Source: CAVTBX01 sp963733135 (lineage in GTDB: Bacteria; Actinomycetota; Thermoleophilia; Gaiellales; Gaiellaceae). Taken from it: DNA of 64,000 nt. Within the stretch, counting starts at the first letter, position 1; the number at the start of each line of letters is the position of its first letter. Below the pieces are notes generated by a model. The model was not told the DNA's origin. It worked only from the letters and a program-made list of their open reading frames with translations, and searched no databases. A program made the position numbers and the translations under genes. The DNA lies in NCBI GenBank assembly GCA_963733135.1, contig CAVTBX010000003.1:1-64000 (forward strand). Direction: 5' to 3'. Below are positions 17,137-25,466 of the stretch, piece by piece.

Positions 17137-19893
17137 CTAGCTACATCCCGTGTTCTGGCCGCAATCCCTGCACGTGTAGCACGAGCCCGTCCGCACCATC
17201 CTGCCGCCGCACTTGGCGCACTCCACCGCATCCTCGTGGGCGTTGAAGAGCGCTGCCTGGCCTGGAGGCACCGCGACCCCGGTCTCGGCTTCGCCGGCCG
17301 GCTCGCCTTCCAGGATCGCGTTCGCCTGCGCTAACCGAGCCTTCACCTCGGGGCTCATGATTCCGAGCTCCTGCTGCTTGTCGGCGTCCAGGAACTTCTT
17401 GCCGAGCCAGCGGAAGATGTAGTCGACGATCGACTTCGCGACGCGGATGTCGTCGTCGTTCGTCAGCCCGGACGGCTCGAAGCGCATGTGGGCGAACTTC
17501 GAGACGTACACCTCGAGCGGTACGCCGTACTGGAGGCCGAGCGAGACCGAGATCATGAACGAGTTCATGAGGCCGGCCAGGGTCGTGCCCTCCTTGGCGA
17601 TGTCGACGAAGATGTCGCCGGGCGTCCCGTCGTCATAGAGGCCGACGTGGATGTAGCCCTCGTACTCGCCGACCTGGAACTTGCGGCCAATCTCGTTTCG
17701 GTCGAGCGGCAGCCGCTTGCGCTCCTCCTTCGGCTCGGGCGGCGGCGCGGCGGCCGCGGTCTCGCCCTTGCCGGAGAGCGGCTGCGCGACCTTACAGTTG
17801 TCGCGGTAGATCGCGATCGCCTTGACGCCGAGCTTCCAGGCGTCCGTGAAGAGGCCGGAGACGTCCTCGACCGTGGCCGACTCGGGCAGGTTCACGGTCT
17901 TCGAGATCGCACCCGAGATGAAGGGCTGGACGGCGCCCATCATCTTCACGTGGCCCATGTAGTGGATCGCCCGCTCGCCGATCGCGCAGTCGAAGACCGG
18001 GTAGTGCTCGGTCTTCAGGTAGGGCGCGCCGACGACGGTGTTCCGGTCGTCGATGTACGCGGCGATCTGGTCGATCTCGGGCGGCGCGTAGCCGATCTTG
18101 TCGAGCGCCATCGGGACGCTCCGGTTCACGATCGTAATCTCGCCGCCGCCGACGAGCTTCTTCGACTTGACGAGCGAGAAGTCCGGCTCGACGCCCGTCG
18201 TGTCGCAATCCATCATGAAGCTGATAGTCCCAGTGGGAGCCAAAACGCTGGCCTGGGCGTTCCGGTAACCAGACACCTCGCCAAGGTCGAGCGCGTCGTC
18301 CCAGGACTGGCGCGCTGCCGTCAGGAGGTCGGCCGGCACCGTGTCGGTGTCCTCGATGTTGCCGACCGCGGCGCGGTGCTTGGCAATGACGCCGATCATC
18401 GCGCCGGCGTTTCGCTGGTAGCCCGCGAACGCGCCCATGCGGGCGGCCACCTCGGCCGACTTCTTGTACGCGCGGCCGGTCATGAGCGCCGTGATCGCCG
18501 CTGCGTAGGCACGGCCCTCGTCCGAGTCGTACGCGAGCCCGCGCGCCATGAGGAGCGCGCCGAGATTCGCGTAGCCGAGACCGAGCTGGCGGTAGGCCTT
18601 CGCGTTCGCGTCGATCTCGGGCGTCGGGTAGCTCGAGTAGCCGACGAGGATCTCCTGAGCGAGGAAGACGGTGTCGACCGCGTGCTCGAAGGCCTCGACG
18701 TTGAACTCGCCGTCTTCCTTGCGGAACTTCATCAGGTTCAGCGAGGCGAGGTTGCACGCCGAGTCGTCGATGTGCATGTACTCGGAGCACGGGTTCGACG
18801 CGTTGATCCGGCCCGTGTTCGGGCACGTGTGCCACGCGTTGATGGTCGTGTCGTACTGGACGCCCGGGTCGGCGCACCGCCACGCGGCCTCGGCGGCCTG
18901 CTTCAAGAGCTCGCGCGCGGGGATCGTCTTGACGACGCTGCCGTCGGTGCGCGCGGTCAGGTTCCAGTCCGCGCCAGCCTCGGCGGCCTCCATGAACGCG
19001 TCCGTGACGCGCACGGAGTTGTTCGCGTTCTGGTACTGGATCGACGCCCAGTCCTCGGAGTTCAGCGACATGTCGTAGCCCGCCGCCTCGAGGACGCGCG
19101 CCTTCTCCTCCTCGTGGGCCTTGCACCAGATGAACTGCTCGACGTCCGGGTGGTCGACGTCGAGGATGACCATCTTCGCGGCGCGCCGCGTCTTGCCGCC
19201 CGATTTGATCGTCCCAGCGGAGGCGTCGGCACCGCGCATGAAGCTGACCGGGCCGGAGGCGTAGCCGCCCTTCGAGAGCTGCTCGGCGGAGGAGCGCAGG
19301 TCGGAGAGGTTGACGCCCGAGCCCGAGCCGCCGCGGAAGATGATGCCCTCGCGGCGGATCCAGTCGAGGATCGACTCCATCGAGTCGTCGATCGAGAGGA
19401 TGAAGCAGGCGGAGCACTGCGGCTTCTCCTCGAAGCCGACGTTGAACCAGACCGGTGAGTTGAAGGCGGCGAGCTGGTTGACGAGGATCGCCTTCAGCTC
19501 GGCCTCGAAGGTGTCGGCCTCTTCGTCGTCCGCGAAGTAGCCGCCCTCCTTGCCCCACGCGACGGTCGTCGCGACGACGCGGCCGATCATCTGGCGGACG
19601 CTCGTCTCACGCTCCGGAGAGGCCATGCGGCCGCGGAAGTACTTCTGCGCCACGATGTTCGTCGCCGTCTGCGACCAGAACTTCGGGAACTCGACGCCCT
19701 TCTGCTCGAAGACCGGCTTGTCCTTGCCGGGGATGAAGGCATCGCGCACTTCCCACTCGATCTCGTCGAACGGGTCGCGTCCCGGGATCGTGAAGTACCG
19801 CTTGACGCCGCAGGCCTTCTCGGCCTCGACGACGGTGTTCACGACCGTCTCGTCGGTCGCGGGACTCGCTTCGGTGCGCTCTACGGACGCCAT
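17137..19893 (-). CDS. nrdJ: Vitamin B12-dependent (class II) ribonucleoside-diphosphate reductase
   Basis: 918 residues. Reduces ribonucleotides to deoxyribonucleotides using adenosylcobalamin, so it works with or without oxygen. Seen: the radical-enzyme core with NASNPCSEYMHID (Asn-Cys-Glu active-site set), the LAPTGTISFMMDCDTTG segment, the CSACFIL Cys early in the chain, and at the C-terminus a zinc-ribbon tail (ECAKCGGRMVRTGSC, then CRDCG) typical of actinobacterial NrdJ. An ATP-cone-type N-terminus is absent, as usual here. The upstream 218 bp shows no B12-box riboswitch, but does hold a direct repeat and REP-like palindromes. Monocistronic or cotranscribed with vsr downstream. Confidence 0.93.
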   Translation of the reverse strand: MASVERTEASPATDETVVNTVVEAEKACGVKRYFTIPGRDPFDEIEWEVRDAFIPGKDKPVFEQKGVEFPKFWSQTATNIVAQKYFRGRMASPERETSVRQMIGRVVATTVAWGKEGGYFADDEEADTFEAELKAILVNQLAAFNSPVWFNVGFEEKPQCSACFILSIDDSMESILDWIRREGIIFRGGSGSGVNLSDLRSSAEQLSKGGYASGPVSFMRGADASAGTIKSGGKTRRAAKMVILDVDHPDVEQFIWCKAHEEEKARVLEAAGYDMSLNSEDWASIQYQNANNSVRVTDAFMEAAEAGADWNLTARTDGSVVKTIPARELLKQAAEAAWRCADPGVQYDTTINAWHTCPNTGRINASNPCSEYMHIDDSACNLASLNLMKFRKEDGEFNVEAFEHAVDTVFLAQEILVGYSSYPTPEIDANAKAYRQLGLGYANLGALLMARGLAYDSDEGRAYAAAITALMTGRAYKKSAEVAARMGAFAGYQRNAGAMIGVIAKHRAAVGNIEDTDTVPADLLTAARQSWDDALDLGEVSGYRNAQASVLAPTGTISFMMDCDTTGVEPDFSLVKSKKLVGGGEITIVNRSVPMALDKIGYAPPEIDQIAAYIDDRNTVVGAPYLKTEHYPVFDCAIGERAIHYMGHVKMMGAVQPFISGAISKTVNLPESATVEDVSGLFTDAWKLGVKAIAIYRDNCKVAQPLSGKGETAAAAPPPEPKEERKRLPLDRNEIGRKFQVGEYEGYIHVGLYDDGTPGDIFVDIAKEGTTLAGLMNSFMISVSLGLQYGVPLEVYVSKFAHMRFEPSGLTNDDDIRVAKSIVDYIFRWLGKKFLDADKQQELGIMSPEVKARLAQANAILEGEPAGEAETGVAVPPGQAALFNAHEDAVECAKCGGRMVRTGSCYTCRDCGQNTGCS

Positions 19894-19956
19894 GCCTACC
19901 CCTCCAGGTTATCGGTCGGGAGTCGAGTCTCTGCTGGCCGCCAGGAGGGTTGCCGC

Positions 19957-19984
19957 AGAGGGGGTCCACAAAGTAGAGGGGTCC
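19957..19984. repeat. Direct repeat upstream of nrdJ
   Basis: AGAGGGGGTCC (19957-19967) and AGAGGGGTCC (19975-19984) repeat with 18-bp spacing, separated by ACAAAGT, about 65-90 bp upstream of the nrdJ ATG. The arrangement could be a tandem binding site. It does not match the NrdR box consensus. Confidence 0.3.
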
Positions 19985-20026
19985 TCGGACGGAGCCGGTT
20001 GCGGGGGATTTGCAGGTGATTCGGGT

Positions 20027-20080
20027 GGGGCGCGAGGGGCCCGCCCCAGGACGCGGGCGGGACAAATCCCGCCCCTACAC
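20027..20080. repeat. REP-like palindrome pair ending in CCCCTACAC
   Basis: Two neighbouring inverted repeats: GGGGCG (20027-20032) with CGCCCC (20042-20047), then GGGCGGGA (20055-20062) with TCCCGCCC (20067-20074) around CAAA, followed at once by CTACAC. The same stem plus CCCCTAC tail recurs at 21007 and 40278, so this is a dispersed family. It lies between nrdJ and the AraC gene. Confidence 0.6.
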
Positions 20081-20111
20081 CGGTCCTTGGGGCGAGCGCG
20101 ATACTGGGCAG

Positions 20112-20534
20112 GTGAGCGCGGTTCATCCGGTTCGGCATCTGCTCCGCGCGAAGGACGCGATCGACGCTCGTTACCGGGAACCGCTGGACGTGGCGGCGCT
20201 TGCGCGCACGGCTCATCTGTCGCTCGCCCACTTCAGCCGGGAGTTCCGCCGGGCTTTCGGGGAGACGCCGCACCAGTACCTCTTGACTCGGCGACTCGAG
20301 CGCGCGGCGGCGCTCCTTCGGAGCACGGACTGGAGCGTGGCTGACATCTGCTTCGCGGTCGGCCTGAGGAGCGTCGGATCGTTCACGACGTCGTTCGGGC
20401 GGGTCTACGGGATGACGCCGACCGAGTACCGCGCCGCGAATCCGCCTTCGGAGAGAGCCCGCGTCCCGACCTGTGTCCTCCAGGCGTACGCCCGCCCGCA
20501 GTCCCGCACGTTTGGAGAAGACGGCCGAGCCTAG
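20112..20534 (+). CDS. AraC-family transcriptional regulator (DNA-binding domain only)
   Basis: 140 residues, consisting almost entirely of the double helix-turn-helix AraC domain: PLDVAALARTAHLSLAHFSREFRRAFGETPHQYL forms the first HTH and WSVADICFAVGLRSVGSFTTSFGRVYGMTPTEYR the second, matching the family signature. No ligand-binding domain is present. I take the GTG at 20112, since the upstream in-frame extension would translate a REP palindrome. The next gene, a VOC protein, begins 44 bp later on the same strand; AraC-VOC pairs of this kind are common, and the regulator probably controls it. Confidence 0.85.
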   Translation: MSAVHPVRHLLRAKDAIDARYREPLDVAALARTAHLSLAHFSREFRRAFGETPHQYLLTRRLERAAALLRSTDWSVADICFAVGLRSVGSFTTSFGRVYGMTPTEYRAANPPSERARVPTCVLQAYARPQSRTFGEDGRA

Positions 20535-20578
20535 CCCGGCTAGCGTCGCCTTCGACACTTACGACACGGAGGTAGATG

Positions 20579-20992
20579 ATGTTGAAGCAGCTCACGCACA
20601 CGCAGGTCTGGGTGCACGACCAGGACGAGGCGCTCGCCTTCTACACCGAGAAGCTCGGGATGGAGGTTCGCGAGGACGTGACCGTGCCGGAGATGGGCAA
20701 CTTCCGCTGGCTTTCCGTCGGCGTTCCGGGGCAGGACGTCTCTATCACGCTCATGGCGATCCCCGGCCCGCCGGTCTTCGACGAGGAGACGCGGGCGCAG
20801 ATCCAGGGGCTGATGGCCAAGGGTGCATCCGGCGGGCTCTTCTTCACGACGGACGACGTGCACAAGAGCTACGAGGAGCTCCGGAGCCGCGGCGTCGAGT
20901 TCTCGCAGGAGCCGACGGAGCAGCCGTACGGGATCGACGCCGGGTTTCGCGACCCGTCGGGCAACCACTTCCGGATGGCGCAGCGGAGCTAG
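20579..20992 (+). CDS. VOC (glyoxalase/bleomycin resistance) family protein
   Basis: 137 residues covering two beta-alpha-beta-beta-beta modules: KQLTHTQVWVHDQDEALAFYTEKLGMEV at the start and GGLFFTTDDVHKSYEELRSRGVEF, then GFRDPSGNHFRMAQ at the end. The His/Glu metal positions of glyoxalase I are only partly conserved, so the reaction cannot be named; related proteins act as dioxygenases, glyoxalases or resistance proteins. There are two tandem ATGs; the second (20579) has better spacing from GGAGG. Probably in an operon with the AraC gene upstream. REP palindromes follow the stop. Confidence 0.8.
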   Translation: MLKQLTHTQVWVHDQDEALAFYTEKLGMEVREDVTVPEMGNFRWLSVGVPGQDVSITLMAIPGPPVFDEETRAQIQGLMAKGASGGLFFTTDDVHKSYEELRSRGVEFSQEPTEQPYGIDAGFRDPSGNHFRMAQRS

Positions 20993-21006
20993 GCCGCGGG
21001 ACGGCC

Positions 21007-21074
21007 GGGCGAGGCATGCCTCGCCCCTACGAGGTCATGTGGGCGCCGGGCTTGCCCGGCCCGTGCCCCTACGC
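21007..21074. repeat. Two REP-like palindromes with CCCCTACG tails
   Basis: GGGCGAGGCA at 21007-21016 abuts its exact complement at 21017-21026 (a perfect 20-bp palindrome), followed by CTACG. A second unit has CCGGGC and GCCCGG around TT (21046-21059) and ends with CCCCTACG (21066-21073). They fill the convergent gap between the VOC gene and the minus-strand gene at 21138, and could act as bidirectional terminators. Confidence 0.6.
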
Positions 21075-21137
21075 AGACGCGGGTACCGCTAGGTCTCCAA
21101 GAAACCCGGGGAAACTCAGCCGGCCGACGGGATGTGA

Positions 21138-21407
21138 CTACGCCTCGACGTAGACGGTGATGGGCTGGACGACGCCGTGCGCCTCCATCGCCGCCAGGAC
21201 TTCAGGCGGCGGCGACCCCAACATCTCCTGCATCGCTGCGAAGTCGGCAACGTCGGCCGTTATGGCGATGGTGTTGCTTCCGTCCTGCGCGACGTAGTCG
21301 GTCACGTTGCTGCCAGTCCCTGACTCGATCGCCTCAGCGCGTTCTGCCTTGCCTTGCAGCCAGCGGTCGAGGTCTTCCACGGCGTGGGTGAGGACGACTT
21401 TCGCCAT
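21138..21407 (-). CDS. Small hypothetical protein, possibly dimeric alpha-beta barrel
   Basis: 89 residues from the ATG at 21407, which follows AAGGAGT at proper spacing; a GTG two codons upstream (21413) is the alternative. The sequence begins AKVVLTHAVEDLDRWLQGKAE and later has a strand TIAITADVADFAAMQEML and a final ITVYVEA strand. That beta-alpha-beta-beta-alpha-beta pattern is like the small ABM/stress-responsive barrel proteins. I do not recognise a specific family. No operon partner; convergent with the VOC gene across REP elements. Confidence 0.55.
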   Translation of the reverse strand: MAKVVLTHAVEDLDRWLQGKAERAEAIESGTGSNVTDYVAQDGSNTIAITADVADFAAMQEMLGSPPPEVLAAMEAHGVVQPITVYVEA

Positions 21408-21503
21408 GTCCACTCCTTCCTACAAGCAGGTGAGGGCCAACCGTACTACGGCCAGAGAGGTCGCGACCTTGAAGTGTGGTCGACCATCCCCGCTGAAGTC
21501 GCT

Positions 21504-22046
21504 CTACGCCCCAGACGATGTGCGGGGGAGGCGATAGCGGAACTCGACGAAGCCCTTCGGATACGAACGCACGTCGGTCAGCTCCAGGTCCGTCTCCCGC
21601 GTGTTGCCGAAGAGGCGGACGCCGCCGCCCAGGAGTAGCGGCACCACGAAGAGGATCAGCTCGTCGAGGACGCGCTCGTCGACCCACTGGCGCGCGAGCT
21701 CGCCGCCGCCGACGAGCCAGACGTTGCCCTCGGTCTCGCGCTCGATCTCGGCCACGACCTCGGCGGCCGGGCGATCGGTGAAGCGCACGTCGACGTCGTT
21801 GGGCAACGCGAGCTTCCGATGCGTGAAGACCCAGGTCGGCTTCCCCGGATATGGCCAGTCGATGTCCCAGCCGACGATCTGCTCGTAGGTCGCGGCGCCC
21901 ATCGCGATCGCGCCGATCTGGTCGAGGAACTCCGTGTAGCCGAAGTCGCCGCCTGCGCCGCGGCTCTCGAGCCACTCGACGCCGCCCGACTCGTCCGCGA
22001 TGTAGCCGTCGAGGCTCTGGGCGATGTAGAGCTGCGTCCGCGCCAC
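21504..22046 (-). CDS. Dihydrofolate reductase / RibD C-terminal family protein
   Basis: 180 residues: TQLYIAQSLDGYIADESGGVEWL at the start, GAIAMGAATYEQIVGW, TWVFTHR, then VWLVGGGELARQWVDERVLDELILFVVPLLLGGGVRLF. This is the stand-alone RibD_C/DHFR-like reductase family, compact version. It is a paralogue of the product at 6624-7262 with a shorter N-terminal loop. NADPH-dependent reduction of an unknown substrate is inferred from the family. Divergent from the first glycosyltransferase of the polysaccharide locus, 60 bp apart. Confidence 0.8.
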   Translation of the reverse strand: MARTQLYIAQSLDGYIADESGGVEWLESRGAGGDFGYTEFLDQIGAIAMGAATYEQIVGWDIDWPYPGKPTWVFTHRKLALPNDVDVRFTDRPAAEVVAEIERETEGNVWLVGGGELARQWVDERVLDELILFVVPLLLGGGVRLFGNTRETDLELTDVRSYPKGFVEFRYRLPRTSSGA

Positions 22047-22106
22047 GGGCCGACGCTAGCGAAGTAGTCCCTCAAGCGAGGGACGCAGAACGCCGAAAAC
22101 GACGGT

Positions 22107-23146
22107 GTGGAGACGAATGCGCGGCCACGGGTCGCCGTCGTCGTCGTCAATTTGAACGGCGCGGCGGTCCTCGACCGCTGCCTGGACGCTCTCGCACGTC
22201 AGACCGTTCCGCCCGCGCGCACGATCGTCGTCGACAACGCGTCGACGGACGGCTCCGCAGATGGGCTCGAGGCACGGCATTCCGGTGTCGAGGTCATGCG
22301 CCTCGCCGAGAACGTCGGCTTCGCGGCCGGAAACAATCGCGCCGTCGAGCTCGCGAGCCGACTGCGAGTGGGTCGCGCTCCTGAACCCCGACGCGTTTCC
22401 CGAGCCACAGTGGCTCGAGCGGCTGCTCGCCGCCGCACAGGAGCAGCCCGAGTACTCCTTCTTCGGCAGCCGCCTGCTTCGCGCGGGCGAGCCGGGAGAC
22501 GCTCGATGGCACGGGTGACGTGCTCCACGTCGGCGGGATGTCGTGGCGTCGCGACCACGGTTCGGACGCGGGCGGCGCCCGGCTCGCGCGCGAAGAGATC
22601 TTCTCGCCGTGCGCTGCGGCGGCCCTTTACCGGCGCGACGCCTGGAAGGACGTCGGCGGGCTCGAGGAGCGCTTCTTCTGTTACTTCGAGGACACCGACC
22701 TTTCGTTCCGGCTCAGGCTCCGCGGACACCGTTGCCTGTACGTGCCGGACGCGGTCGTTCACCACGTCGGCTCGGCGATCGCGGGTATCGAGAGCGACTT
22801 CACGATCTACCACTCGTTCCGGAACCTGAACTGGACATGGCTCCGGAACATGCCGCGGCCGCTCGCCCTGCTCTACCTGCCGCAGCTCGTGGTCGTGAAT
22901 GGACTGCTCCTCGGCGCGTTCACCGTTCGCGGGCGGGGCGGCGTCATCCTGCGGGCGCAGCGAGACGCGTTGCGCGGCCTGCCGGCGACCCTGCGCGAGC
23001 GGCGCGCCATCCAGGGCAGCCGCACCGTGCGCGCGCGCGAGGTTCGCACCGCGATGGCGCGCGGGCTCGGCGGCTACGTCACGACCTTCGGCCGCGCCTG
23101 GCAGCGGCTCTTCGCGCCCCTCATCGGCCGCCCGGGGACCGGCTAG
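22107..23146 (+). pseudogene. GT2 glycosyltransferase (rhamnosyltransferase-like) broken by two +1 frameshifts
   Basis: Three overlapping frames together spell one GT-A glycosyltransferase. Frame one (ATG 22107) gives VAVVVVNLNGAAVLDRCLDAL, IVVDNASTDGSAD and NVGFAAGNNRAVELA. Frame two gives DCEWVALLNPDAFPEPQWLERLL. Frame three gives GDVLHVGGMSWRRDHG, then EIFSPCAAAALYRRDAW and the EERFFCYFEDTDLSFRLRLRGH block. Deleting one A at about 22356 and one at about 22497 restores a continuous 345-residue protein. The last ~150 residues have hydrophobic segments. It would transfer a sugar to an envelope glycan acceptor. The stop overlaps the next gene's GTG by one base, so operon order is intact. Confidence 0.75.
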
Positions 23147-23907
23147 TGGCCACGCAGGAGCTCACACACCCCTTCGACGAGACGTACTTCGTCGGCGGCT
23201 CGAAGAGCAACTACCAGGACTACCGCGAGGTCGAGCCTGCGATCGACGCCGGGTTCATGCCGACGGTGCGCCGCTATGCGGGCTACGCCGAGCGGGCCGG
23301 CGGTCCGAGGACGTGTCTCGACATCGGCTGCGCGGTCGGCTTCTACGTCGAGCGGCTCGCCGCGCTCGGCTGGGACGCGCACGGGATCGACATCTCGGAC
23401 TGGGCTGTCGCCGAGGGGCGTCGGCGCGGGGTCGCGAACCTCGTCACCGGCTCCGTCGAGAGCCTCCCGTACGCGGACGAGAGCTTCAGCTTCGTCACGT
23501 CCATCGACGTGATCGAGCACGTGGACGAGGAGACGGCGACCGCGATGGTCGCCGAGGCACACCGGGTCCTCCGGCCGGGCGGGCTGGCCTTCTTCGCGAC
23601 GCCGAACTTCCTCACGAACCGGTACTGGAACGTCTTCACGCCCGGGTTCGTCGACCACGACAAGACGCACGTGAACTACCAGAGCGTCGAGTCGCTCGGG
23701 CGGCTCTTCGCCGACTTCCGCTCCTGTCACGTGTACGGCGAGACGCCCTTCGTCGACCAGTTCCATGCCTTCGAGGAGTCCGGGGCCTTCACCGCGCGCC
23801 TCTTCCGCGCCCCGCTCGTCCGACGACACGCCAAGCACGTCGCCTGGAAGCTGCTCGGGCGGAGCGTCGAGTACTCCTCGTACCTCCACGCGGTCGCGAC
23901 GAAGTAG
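23146..23907 (+). CDS. SAM-dependent methyltransferase (class I, polysaccharide-associated)
   Basis: 253 residues. The Rossmann-type motif I CLDIGCAVGFYVERLAALG binds SAM, the motif II acid lies in GIDISDWAV, and motif IV is SIDVIEHVDEET followed by RVLRPGGLAFFATPNF. An N-terminal ~55 residues (FDETYFVGGSKSNYQDYR) are typical of methyltransferases in glycan clusters. It probably O-methylates a sugar or lipid-linked intermediate; the substrate is not predictable. GTG start overlaps the previous gene's TAG by one base; the flippase gene starts 2 bp after its stop. Confidence 0.8.
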   Translation: MATQELTHPFDETYFVGGSKSNYQDYREVEPAIDAGFMPTVRRYAGYAERAGGPRTCLDIGCAVGFYVERLAALGWDAHGIDISDWAVAEGRRRGVANLVTGSVESLPYADESFSFVTSIDVIEHVDEETATAMVAEAHRVLRPGGLAFFATPNFLTNRYWNVFTPGFVDHDKTHVNYQSVESLGRLFADFRSCHVYGETPFVDQFHAFEESGAFTARLFRAPLVRRHAKHVAWKLLGRSVEYSSYLHAVATK

Positions 23908-23909
23908 CC

Positions 23910-25466
23910 GTGGAGGCCACCGCCGAGACCCGTGCCGAGGGACTCCGCCACGCACGCGTCGTGGTTCGGAACGTCGGCTACAACTTCGGGGCGCAGCTCT
24001 GGCTCCTCGCGCTCACGGTCGCCACGACGCCGTACATCGTGGGCGAGCTCGGCGTCGAGGTCTTCGGCCTCTTCGCGCTCCTGACCGCACTCGTCGGCTA
24101 CTTCGCGTTCCTCGACCTCGGGCTCGGGGTCGCGACCGTGAAGTACCTCGCGGAGTTCCATGCGCGCGGGGACGAGGCGGCCGTGCGCCGGGTCGTCAGC
24201 ACGTCGATCGGAGCGTTCCTTCTCCTGGGCGTGCTCGGGAGCGCCGCGATCGCGCTCGCCGCGCCGTTCCTGGCCGAGACGGTGCTCGGGCTTTCCTCTT
24301 CGCGCGTCGACCTGGCCCGGACGGCGCTCTACGTGGCCGCGCTCGGCTTCCTCGTGAACATGCCTCTGGCGGCGTTCGGCGCGATCCCGAACGCGCTCCA
24401 GCGACTCGACCTCGTCAACCGGAGGAACGTCGTCTTCGGGACGGCGAGCGTGGCCGGGACCGTTGTGGTCCTCGCGCTCGGAGGAGGGCTGGTCGCAGTC
24501 CTCGTCCTGAACGCAGCCGTGGCCGCGGTCGCGGCCGTGTCGTTCGCGCGACTCTCGCGCCGGCTCATGCCGGGTGTGTCGCTCGTGCCACGCCTCGACC
24601 GCCCCACGCTCCGGCTCCTCGCAGGCTTCGGGTCGCTCAAGTTCGCGAACCAGGTCGCGACCCAGACCGTGTACCACCTGGACAAGTTCCTCGTCGCCGC
24701 GCTCGTGTCCGTCTCGGCCGTGGCGTTCTACGCCATCCCGGCCGGAATCGCCCAGCGGCTCGCGGCGCTCGTCGCGAACGTCGCAGGTGCCTACCTGCCG
24801 GCCGCGAGCGGCCTGCACGGGCAGGAGGATCGACGCCGGTTCGCCGAGCTCTACTTCCGCGCCACGAAGCTCGTCGCGCTGGTCGTCCTCCCCACGGGCT
24901 CGCTGGCGTTCTTCTTCGCCGAGCCGCTGCTCCGCTTCTGGCTCGGGCAACGCTTCGCCGCCGAGAGCGCCGACGTCCTCCGCGTGCTCGCGGCCGGCTA
25001 CGTCGTGAACGCGCTCTCGACGATCCCGGCCGTTGCCGCCGACAGCGTGGGCCGGCCGCGGATCACAACCGCCTTCAGCCTCGGGAGCGCGGCGCTGAAC
25101 GTGGGGCTTTCGCTCGTCCTCATCCCGGCCTTCGGGATCGTGGGCGCGGCATTCGCGATCCTCGTGAACTCGCTCGTGCTCGTGCCGGTGTTCATCGTCT
25201 ACGTGCATCGCGCCGTGCTCGGGCTCGGGGTCGGGGAGCTCGTGCGGCGGAGCCTCGTCCGGCCCCTGGGCGCGGCGGCGGTCTCGTGGGTGCCGATGCT
25301 CCTCCTCGCGGAGGCGAGCGACGGCGTGGGGCTCCTCGTCGTGGGAATCGCAGCCGGCCTGGCCGCCTTCGCCGCGGCCACGTTCGCGTTCAGCGTCTAC
25401 GACGCCGTCGACCGTGACGTGGCGCGCTCCTACTTCCGCCGGGTTGCCTCGGGAGGCGCGTCCTAG
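23910..25466 (+). CDS. Oligosaccharide flippase / polysaccharide export membrane protein (Wzx/MATE-type)
   Basis: 518 residues with about 12-14 transmembrane helices. The N-terminal helix pair (NVGYNFGAQLWLLAL, GELGVEVFGLFALLTALVGYFAFLDLG) matches the polysaccharide biosynthesis/MVF family, including the conserved 'G-x-F-A-L' and 'DLGLG' motifs. It should flip lipid-linked sugar repeat units across the membrane. The GTG start at 23910 lies 2 bp beyond the methyltransferase stop, and its own TAG overlaps the start of the following GT4 gene, so it is translated within a coupled run of four genes. Confidence 0.85.
   Translation: MEATAETRAEGLRHARVVVRNVGYNFGAQLWLLALTVATTPYIVGELGVEVFGLFALLTALVGYFAFLDLGLGVATVKYLAEFHARGDEAAVRRVVSTSIGAFLLLGVLGSAAIALAAPFLAETVLGLSSSRVDLARTALYVAALGFLVNMPLAAFGAIPNALQRLDLVNRRNVVFGTASVAGTVVVLALGGGLVAVLVLNAAVAAVAAVSFARLSRRLMPGVSLVPRLDRPTLRLLAGFGSLKFANQVATQTVYHLDKFLVAALVSVSAVAFYAIPAGIAQRLAALVANVAGAYLPAASGLHGQEDRRRFAELYFRATKLVALVVLPTGSLAFFFAEPLLRFWLGQRFAAESADVLRVLAAGYVVNALSTIPAVAADSVGRPRITTAFSLGSAALNVGLSLVLIPAFGIVGAAFAILVNSLVLVPVFIVYVHRAVLGLGVGELVRRSLVRPLGAAAVSWVPMLLLAEASDGVGLLVVGIAAGLAAFAAATFAFSVYDAVDRDVARSYFRRVASGGAS

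Noticed and set aside
17488..19458. Long open frame on the plus strand, antisense to nrdJ
   Set aside because: It is the third-position-rich complement of the real gene; no start context or family motifs, and nrdJ has full catalytic motifs on the other strand.
19957..19984. NrdR box upstream of nrdJ
   Set aside because: The direct repeat does not resemble the AT-rich palindromic NrdR consensus.
19894..20111. Cobalamin riboswitch upstream of nrdJ
   Set aside because: I looked for a B12 box and paired stems on the minus strand and found none; only a direct repeat and REP-like palindromes are present.
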